Origin: Streptomyces sp. ISL-94
GTDB taxonomy: Bacteria > Actinomycetota > Actinomycetes > Streptomycetales > Streptomycetaceae
Assembly: GCF_018614075.1 (NCBI RefSeq)
Contig: NZ_JAGGOZ010000027.1
Location: 1-64,000 of the forward strand
DNA length: 64,000 nt
Reading direction: 5' to 3'
Part shown: positions 34,967 to 43,792 of the stretch, in pieces
How positions within the stretch are numbered: position 1 is the first letter of the stretch
How the letters are laid out: the number at the start of each line of letters is the position of its first letter
Translations under genes and position numbers: made by a program
Notes under the pieces: generated by a model
Told to the model about the DNA's origin: nothing
Database searches by the model: none
The model's input: only the letters and a program-made list of their open reading frames with translations

Positions 34967-35689
34967 TCACGCGCGCCAGTCGAGCGGGACGTGCCGCGAG
35001 CGGTCCCAGGGCCGCTCCCACCCCGCGAAATGCAGCAGCCGGTCGATCACTCCGGCCGTGAAACCCCAGACCAGGGCCGATTCGACGGTGAAGCCCGGGC
35101 CCAGGTGGCCGCTCGGGTGGGCGACCGTGACACGGTGCTCGGGATTCGTGAGATCCGCCACGGGAACCGTGAACACGCGGGCCGTCTCGGCCGGGTCCAC
35201 GACGCCCACGGGGCTGGGGGTGCGCCACCAGCCGAGGACCGGGGTCACGACGAACTCGCTGACGGGGATGTAGAGGCGGGGCAGGACCCCGAAGAGCTGG
35301 ACACCGGAAGGGTCGAGCCCGGTCTCCTCCTCGGCCTCGCGCAGGGCGGCGCGCAGCGGGCCGGTGGTGTGCGGATCGCCGTCCTCCGGGTCGAGGGCGC
35401 CGCCGGGGAAGGAGGGCTGGCCCGGGTGGGAGCGCAGCGTCCCGGCGCGCTCCATGAGCAGCAGCTCGGGGCCGCGGGGGCCCTCGCCGAAGAGGATGAG
35501 CACGGCGGACTGCCGGCCGCCGCCGTCCTCGGGCGGCAGGAACCGGCTGAGCTGGGGCGGCTCGATGGTCCGTACGACCCGCTCGACCGGCTCCAGCCAG
35601 CCGGGCAGGCCGTCGGCGGACACCGCGATGCCGGCGCCCTCGCGCGCTGCCGTTGCGGCTGCCGTCTCGTCCCGTGTACCGCGCGTCAT
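34967..35689 (-). CDS. NUDIX hydrolase, CoA pyrophosphatase type
   Basis: 240 residues from ATG 35689 (AGGGGTGCCT upstream). The UPF0035 signature that marks CoA pyrophosphatases is present (LMERAGTLRSHPGQPSFPGG), and the Nudix box ends in LREAEEETGL with its metal-binding glutamates. It likely cleaves CoA or related diphosphates in the cytoplasm. The gene before nth and marP is in the same order in mycobacteria. Upstream in-frame sequence to 35917 has no homology and was excluded. Confidence 0.9.
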   Translation of the reverse strand: MTRGTRDETAAATAAREGAGIAVSADGLPGWLEPVERVVRTIEPPQLSRFLPPEDGGGRQSAVLILFGEGPRGPELLLMERAGTLRSHPGQPSFPGGALDPEDGDPHTTGPLRAALREAEEETGLDPSGVQLFGVLPRLYIPVSEFVVTPVLGWWRTPSPVGVVDPAETARVFTVPVADLTNPEHRVTVAHPSGHLGPGFTVESALVWGFTAGVIDRLLHFAGWERPWDRSRHVPLDWRA

Positions 35690-35875
35690 AGGCACCCCTG
35701 TCCCTGTTCTCCCTGACCGCCAAACGCGGTCCGGGTACCGATTCGTTCCTGCTTGCGCGGCCGGCGCTCGAAGACGGTGAGCGCGCGGGCGGACCGCTTG
35801 GGCCGCTCCTCCGACGGATCCGCGCAGCAGACGGTCTTCTCCAGTACTACGGCTGCGCCCCGCTGCCGGGGCCCC

Positions 35876-35915
35876 GCTCCGGACGCTCCCCCGGACGGAG
35901 TCCCGGCGGACCCCC
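35876..35915 (-). repeat. Short palindromic interspersed repeat
   Basis: Read on the minus strand, GGGGGTCC, then CCGTCCGGGGGAG. The same pattern (GGGGGTCC ... GTCCGGGGGAGG) occurs inside the S9 peptidase gene at 54261-54292. It lies in the gap between the nudL-like gene and nth. Confidence 0.55.
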
Positions 35916-35920
35916 ATGCC

Positions 35921-36850
35921 TCACACCGGGGCGGGGCCGGCGGGCGGGGCCGGGAGGCCCGGGTAGTCCGGGGGCGGGCTCAGGCGCTGGCCCGGCAGGC
36001 CGCCCTTCTCGTACTTGAGCAGCTTCTTCGCCTTCTCCGGGTCCGTCTCGCCCTCCCCGTACGCCGGGCAGAGCGGGGCGATCGGGCAGGCCCCGCAGGC
36101 CGGCCTGCGGGCGTGGCAGATCCGGCGGCCGTGGAAGACGACGCGGTGCGACAGCATCGTCCACTCGCTCTTGGGGAAGATCGCGCAGATCTCCGCCTCG
36201 ACCTTCTCCGGATCCTCCTGCTCCGTCCACTTCCAGCGGCGCACCAGCCGGCCGAAGTGGGTGTCCACCGTGATCCCGGGGACCCCGAACGCATTGCCGA
36301 GGACCACGTTCGCCGTCTTGCGGCCTACTCCGGGCAGGGTCACCAGGTCCTCTATCCGGCCCGGCACCTCCCCGCCGAAGGTGTCCCGCAGGGCCTGCGA
36401 GAGGCCGAGCAGGGCCTTCGACTTCGCCCGGAAGAACCCGGTCGGCCTGATGAGCTCCTCCAGATGTTCGGGAGCGGCCGCGGCCATGTCCTCGGGGGCC
36501 GGGTAGGCGGCGAAGAGGGCCGGGGTCGTCTGGTTCACCCGCAGGTCGGTGGTCTGCGCGGACAGCACCGTCGCGACGAGCAGCTCGAAGGGATTGCGGA
36601 AGTCGAGCTCCGGATGGGCGTACGGATAGACCTCGGCCAGCTCGCGGTTGATGCGGCGGGCCCGGCGCACCATGGCCAGGCGGGATTCGGGCTTGGCCAC
36701 CGTCGGTTTCTTGGCCGAACCTTTGCCCTTGGAGGAGGGTGGGGCCTGCGAAGATGCCTTCCCGAGGGCATGTTCGCCCACGGCTGAATTATGGGCCGCC
36801 GTCACTCCTGCGGACCCCTTGGCCTGTGCTCTCACCGGCTTATTGGACAC
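35921..36850 (-). CDS. nth: Endonuclease III
   Basis: Base-excision repair glycosylase/AP lyase for oxidised pyrimidines. 309 residues from GTG 36850. The helix-hairpin-helix is [12 protein letters not shown] with catalytic Lys178; Asp196 is in VDTHFGRL. The iron-sulfur cluster ligands are Cys245, 252, 255 and 261 (CX6CX2CX5C). The N-terminal 55 residues are a Lys/Ser/Ala extension not present in E. coli Nth. It has a weak ribosome site; an internal GTG near codon 6 is possible. Divergent from crp. Confidence 0.96.
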   Translation of the reverse strand: MSNKPVRAQAKGSAGVTAAHNSAVGEHALGKASSQAPPSSKGKGSAKKPTVAKPESRLAMVRRARRINRELAEVYPYAHPELDFRNPFELLVATVLSAQTTDLRVNQTTPALFAAYPAPEDMAAAAPEHLEELIRPTGFFRAKSKALLGLSQALRDTFGGEVPGRIEDLVTLPGVGRKTANVVLGNAFGVPGITVDTHFGRLVRRWKWTEQEDPEKVEAEICAIFPKSEWTMLSHRVVFHGRRICHARRPACGACPIAPLCPAYGEGETDPEKAKKLLKYEKGGLPGQRLSPPPDYPGLPAPPAGPAPV

Positions 36851-36956
36851 CCGGCCAGCCTAAGGCCGACCGCTGACACCCGCCCGGACCTCAGGTAACA
36901 CCACCCCGATCGGTCTCCCACCGCACAGCACACGCGTACGTCCGGCATCCTTGGTA

Positions 36957-36970
36957 GTGATTGATCGCAC
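36957..36970 (+). promoter_or_regulatory. Candidate Crp-binding site upstream of crp
   Basis: GTGATTGATCGCAC, within the inverted repeat AGTG-N8-CACT. The motif I recall for S. coelicolor Crp is GTG-N6-GNCAC; this site has C in place of the G. It lies 67-80 bases upstream of the crp start, in the 186-bp nth-crp divergent region. Autoregulation is plausible. Confidence 0.35.
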
Positions 36971-37036
36971 TGTTTGAGCCGTCCGGCAAAATGGGAGACC
37001 GGTCCCCTTGAGCTGGTCGACATAGGAGAGAGACTC

Positions 37037-37711
37037 GTGGACGACGTTCTGCGGCGCGCCCCGCTCTTCGCGGCGCTCGATGACGAGCAGGCCGCGGAGC
37101 TCCGCGCCTCCATGGGCGAGGTGACCCTCGCACGCGGTGACGCCCTGTTCCACGAGGGCGATCCCGGCGACCGGCTGTATGTCGTGACCGAGGGCAAGGT
37201 GAAGCTCCACCGCACCTCCCCCGACGGTCGCGAGAACATGCTGGCCGTCCTCGGCCCCGGCGAGCTGATCGGAGAGCTGTCGCTCTTCGACCCGGGCCCG
37301 CGCACCGCCACCGCCACCGCGCTGACCGAGGTCAAGCTGCTCGGCCTCGGGCACGGCGACCTCCAGCCGTGGCTGAACGCCCGGCCCGAGGTCGCGACCG
37401 CGCTGCTGCGCGCCGTCGCCCGGCGCCTGCGCAAGACCAACGACCAGATGTCCGACCTGGTCTTCTCCGACGTTCCCGGCCGTGTGGCGCGGGCGCTCCT
37501 CGACCTGTCGCGCCGGTTCGGCGTGCAGTCGGAGGAGGGCATCCACGTGGTCCACGACCTCACGCAGGAGGAGCTGGCGCAGCTCGTCGGCGCCTCCCGC
37601 GAGACCGTGAACAAGGCCTTGGCCGACTTCGCGGGCCGCGGCTGGCTCCGCCTGGAGGCACGTGCCGTGATCCTGCTGGATGTGGAGCGGCTCGCCAAGC
37701 GGTCGCGCTGA
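37037..37711 (+). CDS. crp: Cyclic AMP receptor-family regulator Crp
   Basis: 224 residues from GTG 37037 with AGGAGAGA upstream. Cyclic nucleotide-binding domain in the N-terminal half, including GELIGELSLFDPGPRTATA (phosphate-binding cassette), and a C-terminal winged helix-turn-helix, LTQEELAQLVGASRETVNKAL. The sequence is essentially that of S. coelicolor Crp (SCO3571), which controls spore germination and secondary metabolism. Followed by a terminator. Confidence 0.97.
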   Translation: MDDVLRRAPLFAALDDEQAAELRASMGEVTLARGDALFHEGDPGDRLYVVTEGKVKLHRTSPDGRENMLAVLGPGELIGELSLFDPGPRTATATALTEVKLLGLGHGDLQPWLNARPEVATALLRAVARRLRKTNDQMSDLVFSDVPGRVARALLDLSRRFGVQSEEGIHVVHDLTQEELAQLVGASRETVNKALADFAGRGWLRLEARAVILLDVERLAKRSR

Positions 37712-37732
37712 CGCTGGCCGTTGTCGTGTTTG

Positions 37733-37763
37733 GGGGCCCTGCCCGGTTGGGCGGGGCCCCTTT
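37733..37763 (+). terminator. Terminator of crp
   Basis: A 12-bp stem with one G-T pair (37733-37744 with 37749-37760), loop GGTT, then TTT; 22 bases after the crp stop. Confidence 0.9.
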
Positions 37764-37784
37764 CGCGTGTTCGGGTACGGCGCC

Positions 37785-37885
37785 GCTGCTGGGCTCCGCC
37801 CCGGGCCCCGCGGGCCCCGCGCCTCGAACGCCGGCGGGGCTGAAGATCGGGGCCCCGCTTCAAAGCGGCGGGGCCGGCTTTGCCC
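37785..37885 (+). repeat. Copy of the intergenic GGCTCCGCCCC/GCCGGCGGGGCTG repeat
   Basis: A third location of the module described at 2700-3060: GGGCTCCGCCCC, then GCGCCTCGAACGCCGGCGG and GGGGCTGAAG, followed by a local GGGGCCCCGCTT...GCGGGGCC inverted repeat. Confidence 0.7.
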
Positions 37886-37933
37886 GGCGTTTTGGCCAGA
37901 GGTCCCCGGCCAGAGTGCGGGCACAGTGGAGGC

Positions 37934-38737
37934 ATGGAGCACAGAGGCCTGGACGCGGACGGGTACATCGAGCGGGAAGGGGCCCTCGGGCAGGTCCAGG
38001 CCGAGTTCAGGCCGGTCGTGGCCGCCGCCCGGGAGCGGATCGCCGAGGCGTACGGGCGACGGCTCCACAGCGCCTACCTGTACGGGTCCCTGCCGCGCGG
38101 CACGGCCCGGCCCGGGCTGTCCGACCTCGACCTGCTACTCGCCCTGCACCGCGAGCCCTCGGAGGAGGACCGGGACGCCGCCGAGGTGCTGTCCCGCGGG
38201 CTCGACGAGGACTTCCCGGAGATCGAAGGCGCCGGGATCCTGCTCTACGGCAAGGACACCCTGCTGAGCGAGCAGGAACGATACGACCTGGGCTGGTTCC
38301 TCGCCTGCCTGTGCACCCCCCTGCTCGGCGCGGACCTGGCCGAGCACCTGCCCCGCTACCGTCCGGACGGCCTGCTCGCCCGCGAGACCAACGGCGACCT
38401 GGCCGACGTACTGCCCGACTGGCGGGCGAAGGTGCAGGCCGCGTCGGCGCCGGAGGACTACCGCAGGCTCAGCCGGGCCTTCGCGCGGCGCCTGGTCCGC
38501 GCCGGCTTCACCCTGGTCATGCCCCGGTGGGGCGGCTGGACCAGCGACCTGACGGAGTCCGCGGAGATCTTCGGCGCGTACTACCCGGAGCGGGCGGCCC
38601 AGATGCGGGACGCGGCCGCCGTGGCCCTGGATCCGGTCGCGGACCCGGCCGTCCTGCGGACCTACATCGAGGACCTGGGGCCGTGGCTCGCGGACGAGTA
38701 CACGGCCCGGCACGGCCCGAAGGCCCCGCGGTCCTGA
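37934..38737 (+). CDS. Nucleotidyltransferase, aminoglycoside adenylyltransferase-like
   Basis: 267 residues. Minimal nucleotidyltransferase signature YGSLPRGTARPGLSDLDLLL (GS, then DxD, residues about 49-68), followed by a helical C-terminal domain. The pattern resembles ANT-type aminoglycoside adenylyltransferases, but the substrate cannot be told. GGAGG lies only one base before ATG 37934, an unusual spacing, so translation may be weak or leaderless. Convergent with the metallo-hydrolase gene (16-bp gap). Confidence 0.72.
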   Translation: MEHRGLDADGYIEREGALGQVQAEFRPVVAAARERIAEAYGRRLHSAYLYGSLPRGTARPGLSDLDLLLALHREPSEEDRDAAEVLSRGLDEDFPEIEGAGILLYGKDTLLSEQERYDLGWFLACLCTPLLGADLAEHLPRYRPDGLLARETNGDLADVLPDWRAKVQAASAPEDYRRLSRAFARRLVRAGFTLVMPRWGGWTSDLTESAEIFGAYYPERAAQMRDAAAVALDPVADPAVLRTYIEDLGPWLADEYTARHGPKAPRS

Positions 38738-38753
38738 CCCGCGGCCGACGCGC

Positions 38754-39599
38754 TCATTCGGGACCGCCCGGGATCAGGCCGTGCTCCTGGAGGTACTCCA
38801 GCTGCGCCCGTACGGACCATTCCGCGGCCGGCCACAGGGAGCGGTCCACGTCCGCGTAGACCTGGGCGACGACCGCCTCGGGGGTGGTGAAGCCGTTCTC
38901 GACGGCGGTCTCGACCTGGGCGAGGCGGTGCGCGCGGTGGGCCAGGTAGTACTCCACGACGCCCTGGGCGTCCTCCAGGACCGGCCCGTGGCCCGGCAGG
39001 ACGGTGTGCACCCCGTCGTCGACGGTGAGCGAGCGCAGGCGGCGCAGGGAGTCGAGGTAGTCGCCCAGGCGGCCGTCGGGGTGCGCGACGACGGTGGTGC
39101 CGCGGCCCAGGACCGTGTCGCCGGTCAGGACGGCCCGGTCGGCGGGCAGGTGGAAGCAGAGGGAGTCGCCGGTGTGGCCGGGGGTCGCCACCACGCGCAG
39201 CTCCAGCCCGCCGGTCCGGATCACGTCCCCGGCGGCCAGGCCCTCGCCGCCGAGGCGCAGGGCCGGGTCCAGGGCGCGGACCTTCGTGCCGGTGAGCTCG
39301 GCGAAGCGGCCGGCGCCCTCCGCGTGGTCGGGATGGCCGTGGGTGAGCAGGGTGAGGGCGATCCGCTTGCCGGCCTGCTCAGCGGTGGCGATCACCGCGC
39401 GCAGGTGTGCCTCGTCCAGCGGTCCGGGGTCGATGACGACGGCCAGGTCGGAGTCCGGCTCGGCCACCAGCCAGGTGTTGGTGCCGTCCAGGGTCATCGC
39501 GGAGGCGTTGGGGGCCAGGATGTTGACGGCGCGGGCGGTCGCGGGCCCGGAGGCGACGAATCCGCGGGGCTGACCGGGCAGGGCGGCGGCGTCGGTCAT
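38754..39599 (-). CDS. Metallo-beta-lactamase fold hydrolase
   Basis: 281 residues from ATG 39599, overlapping the stop of the NUDIX gene (ATGA). Metal motif THGHPDH (HxHxDH), then VVATPGHTGDS, LTGDTVLG and LPGHGPV. This is the glyoxalase II/LACTB2-like family with a C-terminal helical extension (LAQVETAVENGFTTPEAVVA). Human LACTB2 is an RNase; the bacterial role is open. Co-translated with the NUDIX gene. Confidence 0.87.
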   Translation of the reverse strand: MTDAAALPGQPRGFVASGPATARAVNILAPNASAMTLDGTNTWLVAEPDSDLAVVIDPGPLDEAHLRAVIATAEQAGKRIALTLLTHGHPDHAEGAGRFAELTGTKVRALDPALRLGGEGLAAGDVIRTGGLELRVVATPGHTGDSLCFHLPADRAVLTGDTVLGRGTTVVAHPDGRLGDYLDSLRRLRSLTVDDGVHTVLPGHGPVLEDAQGVVEYYLAHRAHRLAQVETAVENGFTTPEAVVAQVYADVDRSLWPAAEWSVRAQLEYLQEHGLIPGGPE

Positions 39600-40495
39600 G
39601 CGGGGCCTCCGAGGCGCACTCGCTTGGTGAACTCGTCGTGGCCCGGCCAGCTGAGCACCACTACGCCGTCCTCCAGCGCGGCCTGGGCCAGAACGGGGGT
39701 GAGGTCCTGCGTCCCGGCCGCGGCGAGCGCGTCGGCGGCGCTCCCGTACGGCTCCAGGGAGCGCAGGGTGGAGATGGTGGGCGGCATCATCAGCAGCTCG
39801 CCCTTGTCGTACCCGCCGGCCGCGTCGGCGGGGCGGATCCAGACGGTCCGGTCGGCCTCGGTGGAGGCGTTGCGGGTGCGCTGGCTCTCGGGCAGGGCGG
39901 CGACGAAGAACCAGGTGTCGTAGCGGCGCGGCTCGAACTCCGGGGTGATCCAGCGGGCCCATGCCCCGAGCAGGTCGGAGCGGAGCCGCAGGCCGCGTCG
40001 GTCGAGGAACTCGGCGAAGGACAGCTCCCGGGCCACGAGGGCCTGCCGGTCGGCCTCCCACGCGTCGCCGGTGGTGTCGCCGACGACAGTGTCCTCGGTC
40101 TCCCCCGCGAGCAGGACGCCCGCCTCCTCGAAGGTCTCCCGTACCGCGCCGCACACGATGGCCTGGGCGGCGGCGGGATCGGTGCCGAGGCGCGCGGCCC
40201 AGTCCTGCCGGGACGGCCCTGCCCAGCCGACCTGGTGTTCCGCGTCGCGGGGGTCGACCCCACCGCCCGGATAGGCGTACGCGCCTCCGGCAAAGGCCAT
40301 GGAGGCCCGGCGGCGGAGCATGTGGACGGCGGGCCCGGCGGGGGTGTCGCGCAGCAGCATCACGGTGGCGGCGCGTCGGGGGGCGACCGGGGTGAGCGAG
40401 CCGTCCGCGAGCGCGCGGATGCGGTCGGGCCACTCCGGCGGGTACCACTGGCCTCCGGCGGGGGGCTGTTGCTGACCGTACTGACCATTCGGCAT
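39596..40495 (-). CDS. NUDIX hydrolase, NUDT19-like
   Basis: 299 residues. The Nudix signature AVRETFEEAGVLLAG is preceded by a long insert and YAYPGGGVDPRDA, the arrangement of the RX-type NUDT7/19 group that hydrolyses CoA or acyl-CoA. A Gln/Gly/Pro-rich N-terminus (PNGQYGQQQPPAGGQW) is likely disordered. Translationally coupled to the metallo-hydrolase. Confidence 0.82.
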   Translation of the reverse strand: MPNGQYGQQQPPAGGQWYPPEWPDRIRALADGSLTPVAPRRAATVMLLRDTPAGPAVHMLRRRASMAFAGGAYAYPGGGVDPRDAEHQVGWAGPSRQDWAARLGTDPAAAQAIVCGAVRETFEEAGVLLAGETEDTVVGDTTGDAWEADRQALVARELSFAEFLDRRGLRLRSDLLGAWARWITPEFEPRRYDTWFFVAALPESQRTRNASTEADRTVWIRPADAAGGYDKGELLMMPPTISTLRSLEPYGSAADALAAAGTQDLTPVLAQAALEDGVVVLSWPGHDEFTKRVRLGGPA

Positions 40496-40619
40496 GGCGG
40501 GATGCTACGGCCATCCGGCCCGATGTTCGAGGGGTCCCCGATGCGGCAGGCCGCCCCGCGCCCCGGGAGGTCCCCCTGGCGGTACCGGATTCGGCTGATG
40601 TCGTCCGTCTGGCGCGGCT

Positions 40620-40712
40620 CAAAGACCGGGGCTCCGCCCCGCACCCCGCTCCTCAAACGCCGGAGGGGCTGGATTTTGGCCGGCATCAGCCTGCACGTGC
40701 GCGCAGCGCAAC
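40620..40712 (+). repeat. Dispersed intergenic repeat, copy matching 2945-3045
   Basis: GGGGCTCCGCCCC, CTCAAACGCCGGAGGGGCTGG, then the tail GCACGTGCGCGCAGCGCAA. Both the core and the tail match the copy at about 2945-3045, 37 kb away, in the same orientation on the plus strand. It fills much of the 286-bp gap between the NUDIX and ridA genes; nothing else is seen there. Confidence 0.75.
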
Positions 40713-40781
40713 GGCGTCGAGCCCGGCCGGATGCCGCGCGGGGGCAGCACCGACCGGGCTCGCGGAACCGCCCCGGAGGGG

Positions 40782-41252
40782 TCAGGCGGAGGCGACTTCG
40801 ACCTGGAACTCGATCTCGACCGGGGCGTCCAGCGGGAGGACCGCCACGCCGACCGCGCTGCGGGCGTGGACGCCCTTGTCGCCGAGGACGGCGCCCAGGA
40901 GCTCGCTCGCGCCGTTCAGCACGCCCGGCTGTCCCGTGAAGTCGGGGGCCGAGGCGACGAAGCCGACGACCTTCACGACACGCGCGATCTTGTCGAGGTC
41001 GCCGATGACCGACTTCACGGCGGCCAGGGCGTTCAGGGCGCAGGTGGCGGCCAGCTGCTTGGCCTGCTCCGCCGAGACCTCCGCGCCGACCTTGCCGGTG
41101 AGCGGCAGGCTGCCCTTGACCATCGGGAGCTGGCCCGCGGTGAAGACGTAGGCGCCCGACCGCACGGCCGGCTGGTACGCCGCCAGCGGCGGGACGACCT
41201 CGGGCAGGGTCAGGCCGAGCTCGGCCAGCTTCGCCTCGACGACGCCGCTCAT
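40782..41252 (-). CDS. RidA-family protein
   Basis: 156 residues from ATG 41252, overlapping the DUF4177 stop by 3 bases (ATGA). RidA (YjgF/UK114) fold: VFTAGQLPMVKGSLPLTGKV, then RVVKVVGFVAS and a conserved-arginine region before the C-terminal strand PVEIEFQVEV. The Arg of classical imine deaminases (RxxV near residue 105 of E. coli) is not clearly kept (GVHARSAVGVAVLPLDAPVE contains HARSAVGV). It may be a RidA subfamily without deaminase activity. Confidence 0.85.
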   Translation of the reverse strand: MSGVVEAKLAELGLTLPEVVPPLAAYQPAVRSGAYVFTAGQLPMVKGSLPLTGKVGAEVSAEQAKQLAATCALNALAAVKSVIGDLDKIARVVKVVGFVASAPDFTGQPGVLNGASELLGAVLGDKGVHARSAVGVAVLPLDAPVEIEFQVEVASA

Positions 41253-41410
41253 GCCTTCTCCCGCTTCAGGTAGGCCACGAGCTGCTCGGGGTTGTTCGGC
41301 CCGGGCACGACTTGGACGAGCTCCCAGCCGTCCTCGCCCCAGGTGTCCAGGATCTGCTTGGTGGCGTGCACGAGCAGCGGGACGGTCGCGTATTCGAACT
41401 TCTTGGTCAT
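41249..41410 (-). CDS. DUF4177-family small protein
   Basis: 53 residues, MTKKFEYATVPLLVHATK to VAYLKREKA. The WEYATVPLL/TWGEDGWELVQV pattern is that of DUF4177 (SCO3576 in S. coelicolor). Its ATG 41410 lies 53 bp from the divergent ArsA start and has no ribosome site, so leaderless translation is possible. Overlaps ridA in ATGA, so the pair is coupled. Function unknown; the beside-ArsA position is conserved. Confidence 0.87.
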   Translation of the reverse strand: MTKKFEYATVPLLVHATKQILDTWGEDGWELVQVVPGPNNPEQLVAYLKREKA

Positions 41411-41463
41411 GGGAGCGAGGGTAGTGCCTGCCGTCCGGAGCGAAGGAATTAGGCTCGGACGCT

Positions 41464-42447
41464 GTGAGCAGGCTCCAGGTGGTCAGCGGCAAGGGCGGCA
41501 CCGGCAAGACCACGGTCGCCGCGGCACTCGCGCTTGCCCTCGCACGCGAGGGCAAGCGGACTCTTCTCGTGGAGGTCGAGGGCCGGCAGGGGCTCGCGCA
41601 GCTCTTCGGCGCCGAGGCGCTCCCGTACGAGGAGCGGAAGATCGCCGTCGCGCCCGGCGGCAGCGGGGAGGTCTTCGCGCTCGCCATCGACGCCGAGCGG
41701 GCGCTGCTGGACTACCTCCAGATGTTCTACAAGCTCGGCTCGGCCGGCCGCGCCCTCAAGAAGCTCGGCGCCATCGACTTCGCGACGACCATCGCCCCCG
41801 GGCTGCGCGACGTGCTGCTGACCGGCAAGGCCTGTGAGGCGGTGCGGCGCAGGGACAAGGCCGGACGCTACGTCTACGACCACGTGATCATGGACGCGCC
41901 GCCGACCGGGCGGATCACCCGCTTCCTGAACGTCAACGACGAGGTCGCGGGCCTGGCCCGGTTCGGGCCGATCCACAACCAGGCCCAGGCCGTCATGAAG
42001 GTGCTCAAGTCCCCCGAGACGGCCGTCCACCTGGTCACCCTCCTGGAGGAGATGCCGGTCCAGGAGACCGCGGACGGCATGGCCGAGCTCCGGGAGGCCG
42101 GGCTGCCCGTGGGCCGGGTCGTCGTCAACATGGTGCGGCCGCACCACCTGGACGAGGACACCCTGCGCACCGCGGCCGGCGACCACCGCGCGGAGGTGGC
42201 CAGGGCGCTGTCCCGGGCCGGCCTCGGCGGAGCGCGCCGCGGGGGGCTGGCCGAGCGGCTGGTGGACCCGCTGCTCACGCAGGCCGCCGAGCACGCGAGC
42301 CGGGTGGAGCTGGAGCGCGCGCAGCGCACCGTACTGGCCGGGCTGGACGTGCCGACGTACGAACTTCCCCTGCTCGGCGCGGGGATGGACTTGGGCGGGC
42401 TCTATCAGCTGGCCAAGGAACTGCGGAAGCAGTCGGTGGCCGAATGA
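41464..42447 (+). CDS. ArsA-like ATPase, first of a pair
   Basis: 327 residues, GTG 41464. Deviant Walker A VVSGKGGTGKTTVAAALALA (signature lysine pair), then DHVIMDAPPTGR (switch II). Homologous to Rv3679 (BagA), which pairs with Rv3680 (BagB) in Mycobacterium; the two ATPases bind each other and protect against glycerol and nitric oxide there. The second ATPase overlaps by 4 bases. Arsenite-site cysteines of true ArsA are not evident. Possibly leaderless (TTAGGCT about 12 bases upstream of the start). Confidence 0.88.
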   Translation: MSRLQVVSGKGGTGKTTVAAALALALAREGKRTLLVEVEGRQGLAQLFGAEALPYEERKIAVAPGGSGEVFALAIDAERALLDYLQMFYKLGSAGRALKKLGAIDFATTIAPGLRDVLLTGKACEAVRRRDKAGRYVYDHVIMDAPPTGRITRFLNVNDEVAGLARFGPIHNQAQAVMKVLKSPETAVHLVTLLEEMPVQETADGMAELREAGLPVGRVVVNMVRPHHLDEDTLRTAAGDHRAEVARALSRAGLGGARRGGLAERLVDPLLTQAAEHASRVELERAQRTVLAGLDVPTYELPLLGAGMDLGGLYQLAKELRKQSVAE

Positions 42448-43715
42448 GCGAGGGGGGGCACACCGTGGGACTGGACACCGTGGGACTGGACACCGTGGGA
42501 CTGGACACGCCGCCGGGGCTGGCCGTCGACGGGCTGCTGGACGATCCGGGCACCCGGATCATCGTGTGCTGCGGCGCGGGCGGGGTCGGCAAGACCACCA
42601 CGGCCGCGGCGCTCGGCGTACGGGCGGCCGGGCGCGGGCGGAAGGCGGTCGTGCTCACCATCGACCCGGCGCGGCGGCTCGCGCAGTCGATGGGGATCGA
42701 CTCGCTGGACAACACCCCGCGCAAGGTGGCGGGCGTGGGCGCGGACGGCGGTGAACTGCACGCCATGATGCTGGACATGAAGCGGACGTTCGACGAGATC
42801 GTCGAGGCGCACGCGGACGGCGAGCGGGCCCAGGCCATCCTCGCCAACCCCTTCTACCAGTCCCTGTCGGCCGGCTTCGCGGGCACGCAGGAGTACATGG
42901 CGATGGAGAAGCTGGGGCAGCTGCGGGCCCGGGACGACTGGGACCTGATCATCGTGGACACCCCGCCGAGCCGGTCGGCGCTGGACTTCCTGGACGCGCC
43001 GAAGCGCCTCGGGTCCTTCCTGGACGGGAGGTTCATCCGGGTGCTGATGGCTCCGGCGAAGGTGGGCGGCCGGGCGGGGATGAAGTTCCTCAATGTCGGC
43101 ATGTCGATGATGACCGGCACACTGAGCAAGCTGATGGGCGCCTCGCTGCTGAAGGACGTGCAGACCTTCGTGGCGGCGATGGACACGATGTTCGGCGGGT
43201 TCCGCACACGGGCGGACGCCACCTTCCGGCTGCTCCAGGCGCCCGGTACGGCCTTCCTCGTGGTCGCGGCGCCCGAGCCGGACGCGCTGCGCGAGGCGGC
43301 GTATTTCGTGGAGCGGCTGGCGGCCGAGAGCATGCCGCTGGCCGGTCTGGTACTGAACCGGGTGCACGGCAGCGGCGCCGACCAGCTGTCCGCCGAACGG
43401 GCGTTGGCCGCCGCAGAGAATCTTGAAGAGGGCGGCATTGTCGATCAGGAGTCCGGGAAAGCTGGACTTCGTGATGCCGACAGCGACACCGACGACACCA
43501 CGGAGGTCGACGCAATCACGGCGGGACTGCTGCGCCTGCACGCCGAGCGCATGCAGGTGATCGCGCGCGAAAAGCGCACACGCGACCGCTTCACCTCGCT
43601 GCACCCCGAAGTGGCGGTGGCCGAAGTGGCCGCCCTGCCCGGCGATGTGCACGACCTCGCCGGGCTGCGGGCCATCGGAGAGCGACTCGCGACCGGGGTT
43701 CCGGCCGGAGCATAG
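42444..43715 (+). CDS. ArsA-like ATPase, second of the pair
   Basis: 423 residues, ATG 42444. Walker A CCGAGGVGKTTTAAALG, TIDPARRLAQ (A-loop) and LIIVDTPPSRSALDFL (switch II). It is longer than the first partner and has an insertion GIVDQESGKAGLRDADSDTD (residues about 330-350) rich in acidic residues. Residues 7-21 are three repeats of a TVGLD pentapeptide from a 15-bp tandem repeat. Partner as in Rv3680. Confidence 0.88.
   Translation: MSEGGHTVGLDTVGLDTVGLDTPPGLAVDGLLDDPGTRIIVCCGAGGVGKTTTAAALGVRAAGRGRKAVVLTIDPARRLAQSMGIDSLDNTPRKVAGVGADGGELHAMMLDMKRTFDEIVEAHADGERAQAILANPFYQSLSAGFAGTQEYMAMEKLGQLRARDDWDLIIVDTPPSRSALDFLDAPKRLGSFLDGRFIRVLMAPAKVGGRAGMKFLNVGMSMMTGTLSKLMGASLLKDVQTFVAAMDTMFGGFRTRADATFRLLQAPGTAFLVVAAPEPDALREAAYFVERLAAESMPLAGLVLNRVHGSGADQLSAERALAAAENLEEGGIVDQESGKAGLRDADSDTDDTTEVDAITAGLLRLHAERMQVIAREKRTRDRFTSLHPEVAVAEVAALPGDVHDLAGLRAIGERLATGVPAGA
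42461..42505 (+). repeat. 15-bp tandem repeat, three perfect units, in the second ArsA gene
   Basis: CACCGTGGGACTGGA at 42461, 42476 and 42491, in frame, encoding a TVGLD pentapeptide at the extreme N-terminus, before the ATPase core. Exact copies point to recent expansion. Confidence 0.95.
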
Positions 43716-43792
43716 GTGTTCCAACGACATGCCCTGACGTGCCGTGACATGACACGGCGTGGCATGGCGCGTGGCGTGGCGCCCCGGGTGAT

